NCBI RefSeq assembly: GCF_030542105.1
Contig: NZ_JAUOFB010000007.1
Span: 1-64,000, forward strand
Length of the DNA stretch: 64,000 nt
Direction: 5' to 3'
Source: Hymenobacter sp. BT730
GTDB taxonomy: Bacteria; Bacteroidota; Bacteroidia; Cytophagales; Hymenobacteraceae
Both the position numbers and the translations under genes were made by a program. The notes under the pieces are model-generated. The model did not search any database. It saw only the letters and a list, made by a program, of their open reading frames with translations, and was not told where the DNA came from. Shown one piece after another: positions 61,850 through 64,000 of the stretch (the stretch's first letter is position 1; each line of letters opens with the position of its first letter).

Positions 61850-63457
61850 TCAGTCTGTAATTTCTATTTCACGGTCCTGTAGCCGGCTCATAGCCGCGGC
61901 GGCCGAGTGCAGCGCAATATCTTCGCCGTGCTCGTCTTCGATGCGGTATTCCGTCAGACCAAGGGACGTGTCCTTCATAATCTTCACCCACTTGTAGTAC
62001 TTCAGGTACCACTTCATCTGCCGGCTTACAAGGCCTTTAGTATAGTAGGCGTGCAGGAACGGATGCACATACAGCGTGATGCCCGCTTGGTTTTGAGTTA
62101 CCAGGAGGTCTTCAATGCTGTTGTCGATTTCATCCGTTACCAGAATAGAAGCGGAAATCTTGCCCGTGCCACCACAGGTGGGGCACACCTCACCGGTTAT
62201 AATGTTCTCGGCGGGGCGCACGCGCTGCCGCGTAATCTGGAGCAGACCAAACTTGGTGATGGGCAGAATGGTGAAGCGCGCTTTATCGTGCTTCATAATG
62301 TCCTTCACCGCGTCTTCCACCTTCTTGCGGCTATCTGCCGACTTCATATCAATGAAATCGACCACAATAATGCCGCCCATATCACGCAGCCGCAACTGCC
62401 GGGCCACTTCCTTCGCCGCCAGCATATTGATCATGAGAGCCGTGGCCTCCTGGTCGCCTTCCTGGTTGCTCTTATTGCCCGAGTTTACGTCGATAACGTG
62501 CAGGGCTTCAGTGTGCTCGATAACGAGGTAACCACCGCCCGGCACCGTCACGGTTTTGCCAAACAGCGACTTCAGCTGCTTTTCAATGCCGTGCTGCTCA
62601 AACACCTTCACTTTGGCGTTGTGGAGCTTGAGCAGCCCTAACTTATCGGGCGCAATTTTCTGGAGGTAGCTACGCATCTCCTCGTACATCGGCGCCGAGT
62701 CCACGGTAATGGCATCGAACGACTCGTTGAGCATATCACGCAGCATGGAGCTGGTCCGGCCCAGCTCACCCAGCACCTTGTCGTTCGGCTTAGCCGTGCG
62801 CAAGGTTTGGTAGAGCTGGTTCCAGTTATCCACCATGCTTTGCATATCCTTGTCGAGCTCAGCCACCTCGCGGCCTTCGGCTACGGTGCGGATGATGACG
62901 CCAAAATTGTCGGGCTTAATGGAGGCAATGAGACGCTTGAGACGCTCCCGCTCCGTACGGCTGACAATTTTCTTGGAAACGCTGATGGTATTGGAAAAGG
63001 GCACCAACACGAGGTAGCGGCCGGCCATGGAAATATCCGTGGACAGGCGCGGGCCCTTCGTAGAAATGGGCTCCTTGACGATTTGAACCAGCATTTGCTG
63101 GCCCTTTTTCACGGTGTCAGCAATCTTGCCGACTTTGTCTTGCTGCCCGTCAAACTGGAAGGTTTTCAGGGGGCCGACGGTAATTTTCTGCGACTGAACA
63201 CCTTTCACCCACTTGGTGAGCGAGGGGAAGTTCTCCCCCAAGTCGCCGTAGTGTAGAAAAGCATCCTTTTGATACCCGATATCAATGAACGCGGCGTTCA
63301 GACCGGGCATAACTTTCTTGACCGTGCCCAGGAAAATGTCACCAACAGAATAATTGGTGTCGTTGCGGTCGAAATGATATTCGATGAGCCGCTTGTCCTG
63401 GAGCAGAGCAATCCGTTCTCCGTCCTGAGTAGAATTAATGATTAATTCGTTACTCAA
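61850..63457 (-). CDS. rng: ribonuclease G/E family endoribonuclease
   Basis: About 535 residues, starting with TTG at 63457 (MSNELIINSTQDGERIALLQ). An S1 domain with DIFLGTVKKVMPGLNAAFIDIG and the RNase H-like subdomain come first; the catalytic DNase I-like region includes GGYLVIEHTEALHVIDVNSG and GGIIVVDFIDM with the metal-binding Asp pairs. The zinc-link CPTCGGTGKI lies near residue 410. It processes 5S and 16S precursors and decays mRNA. There is no ATG at the conserved start, so TTG is the likely initiator; the longer frame to 63565 is unconserved. Confidence 0.93.
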   Translation of the reverse strand: MSNELIINSTQDGERIALLQDKRLIEYHFDRNDTNYSVGDIFLGTVKKVMPGLNAAFIDIGYQKDAFLHYGDLGENFPSLTKWVKGVQSQKITVGPLKTFQFDGQQDKVGKIADTVKKGQQMLVQIVKEPISTKGPRLSTDISMAGRYLVLVPFSNTISVSKKIVSRTERERLKRLIASIKPDNFGVIIRTVAEGREVAELDKDMQSMVDNWNQLYQTLRTAKPNDKVLGELGRTSSMLRDMLNESFDAITVDSAPMYEEMRSYLQKIAPDKLGLLKLHNAKVKVFEQHGIEKQLKSLFGKTVTVPGGGYLVIEHTEALHVIDVNSGNKSNQEGDQEATALMINMLAAKEVARQLRLRDMGGIIVVDFIDMKSADSRKKVEDAVKDIMKHDKARFTILPITKFGLLQITRQRVRPAENIITGEVCPTCGGTGKISASILVTDEIDNSIEDLLVTQNQAGITLYVHPFLHAYYTKGLVSRQMKWYLKYYKWVKIMKDTSLGLTEYRIEDEHGEDIALHSAAAAMSRLQDREIEITD

Positions 63458-63664
63458 TGGATTAGGCTGTTTAAGGTATATCGCCGAGTTTGTAACACTA
63501 TGGTCTGACCAGAAACCCGCAAAGGGAAGCCAGTGCAAAGAGCACCAGCTTCCCTTCCAAGCCACGGGGAAAGCGCACAGTTAGCCACTCTCGGGGATAT
63601 TACATGAGAGATAGACGGACGCTTAAACGCAGTGCGTTACGCCCGCCAGCAAACCCCGGAAGGC

Positions 63665-63754
63665 TTACTTCTTCTTGTGACGGTTCTTGCGCAGACGCTT
63701 CTTGCGTTTGTGGGTAGCAATCTTATGACGCTTTCTTTTTTTACCGCAGGGCAT
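63665..63754 (-). CDS. 29-residue basic protein, COX24/mS38-like
   Basis: MPCGKKRKRHKIATHKRKKR followed by nine more residues ending KKK: 17 of 29 residues are Lys or Arg and three are His. It matches the AURKAIP1/COX24-domain small proteins annotated in Bacteroidota, whose eukaryotic relative AURKAIP1 is mitoribosomal protein mS38. A ribosomal role is therefore likely. ATG is the complement of 63752-63754, TAA the complement of 63665-63667. It is too short for routine calling. It lies between rng and a TPR protein gene on the same strand, with 29 bases to the latter. Confidence 0.85.
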   Translation of the reverse strand: MPCGKKRKRHKIATHKRKKRLRKNRHKKK

Positions 63755-63783
63755 GGGTGAAAGTAGTTAGGGTTAAAAAATGA

Positions 63784-64000
63784 TTATTGCAGCTTCTGCA
63801 ATTCCTGATCAACCGATGCCGACAGAGCCGGATCGGTACTGTTTTTCTTGACTTCGGTGAACACCTTGCGGGCCTCGGCACGATTGCCGGTTTGCGCCAG
63901 GGCCACTCCCAGGTAAAACTGGCCGCTTTCATTCTCGGGGTGATATTTCACCAGTTCCCGGAAACGCTCCACAGCCTTATCGGCCTGGTTGCTCTGCAAC
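63784..64000 (-). CDS. TPR-repeat protein, C-terminal fragment
   Basis: The last 71 or more residues of a protein that runs off the window. GQFYLGVALAQTGNRAEARKVFTEV fits a tetratricopeptide repeat (pattern W/Y at 4, G at 8, A at 20 and 27), with DKAVERFRELVKYHPEN as the preceding helix pair. TPR proteins mediate protein contacts; nothing more can be said. An in-frame Met near 63999 is unlikely to be the true start. Confidence 0.75.
   Translation of the reverse strand, partial: LQSNQADKAVERFRELVKYHPENESGQFYLGVALAQTGNRAEARKVFTEVKKNSTDPALSASVDQELQKLQ

Overview
The window reads as chromosomal DNA of a Hymenobacter-like bacterium (Bacteroidota, Cytophagales). Supporting signs are the Bacteroidota promoter form (TTG about 19-20 bases before TAnnTTTG), a set of Bacteroidota-restricted families (DUF2480, DUF6150, DUF6799, GldB, RemB/Wzi-like and PorT-like barrels, a 29-residue COX24/mS38-like protein), many outer-membrane barrels and lipoproteins, and moderately high GC with frequent intrinsic terminators. 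There is no rRNA, CRISPR array, prophage or intact insertion sequence. One tRNA (His) is present. Genus is an inference; no 16S gene is available.

Layout. 0.3-6.4 kb, minus strand: exported serine hydrolase, lipoprotein, amino-acid permease, DUF2480 protein, TsaB, small membrane protein. 6.5-8.9 kb, minus strand: S41 protease, RnpA and the short rpmH gene. 9.1-15.4 kb: M61 peptidase, lipoprotein, Asn/Gln-rich small protein, PfkB kinase, tRNA-His, DEAD-box helicase, small membrane protein. 15.6-25.6 kb: Upp with an overlapping acyltransferase, then a plus-strand run of RemB/Wzi-like barrel, 119-residue protein, MsbA-like ABC exporter, membrane protein, GmhA, YifB/ComM AAA ATPase and PyrD. 25.6-30.9 kb: PagL-like protein, then five tandem PorT-like barrel genes, four of them followed at once by a terminator and the fifth by one shared with the convergent gene. 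30.9-45.3 kb, all minus strand: M20 peptidase, PlsY, a 1760-residue exported protein with a poly-lysine tail, PrmA, DUF6150 protein, TpiA, TspO-like protein, barrel protein, UvrA.

45.4-47.65 kb is compositionally different: two AT-rich genes (a membrane protein and a two-lobed aspartyl protease) associated with diverged copies of a hairpin-rich, REP-like repeat. 47.9-56.8 kb: a putative HTH plus helical-repeat regulator, TMEM175 channel, SGNH hydrolase, two tandem alpha/beta hydrolases (the second lacks the serine nucleophile), MFS transporter and two small proteins. 57-64 kb: ECF sigma factor with overlapping anti-sigma-like gene, Nth, glycosyltransferase, GldB, a sixth barrel, RNase G, the 29-residue basic protein and a TPR protein cut by the window edge.

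Most genes are housekeeping or envelope functions. The best candidates for something new are the repeat-associated low-GC island, the active/inactive hydrolase pair, the barrel array with gene-by-gene terminators, and the HTH/helical-repeat regulator. No clear multi-gene defence or mobile system was found.
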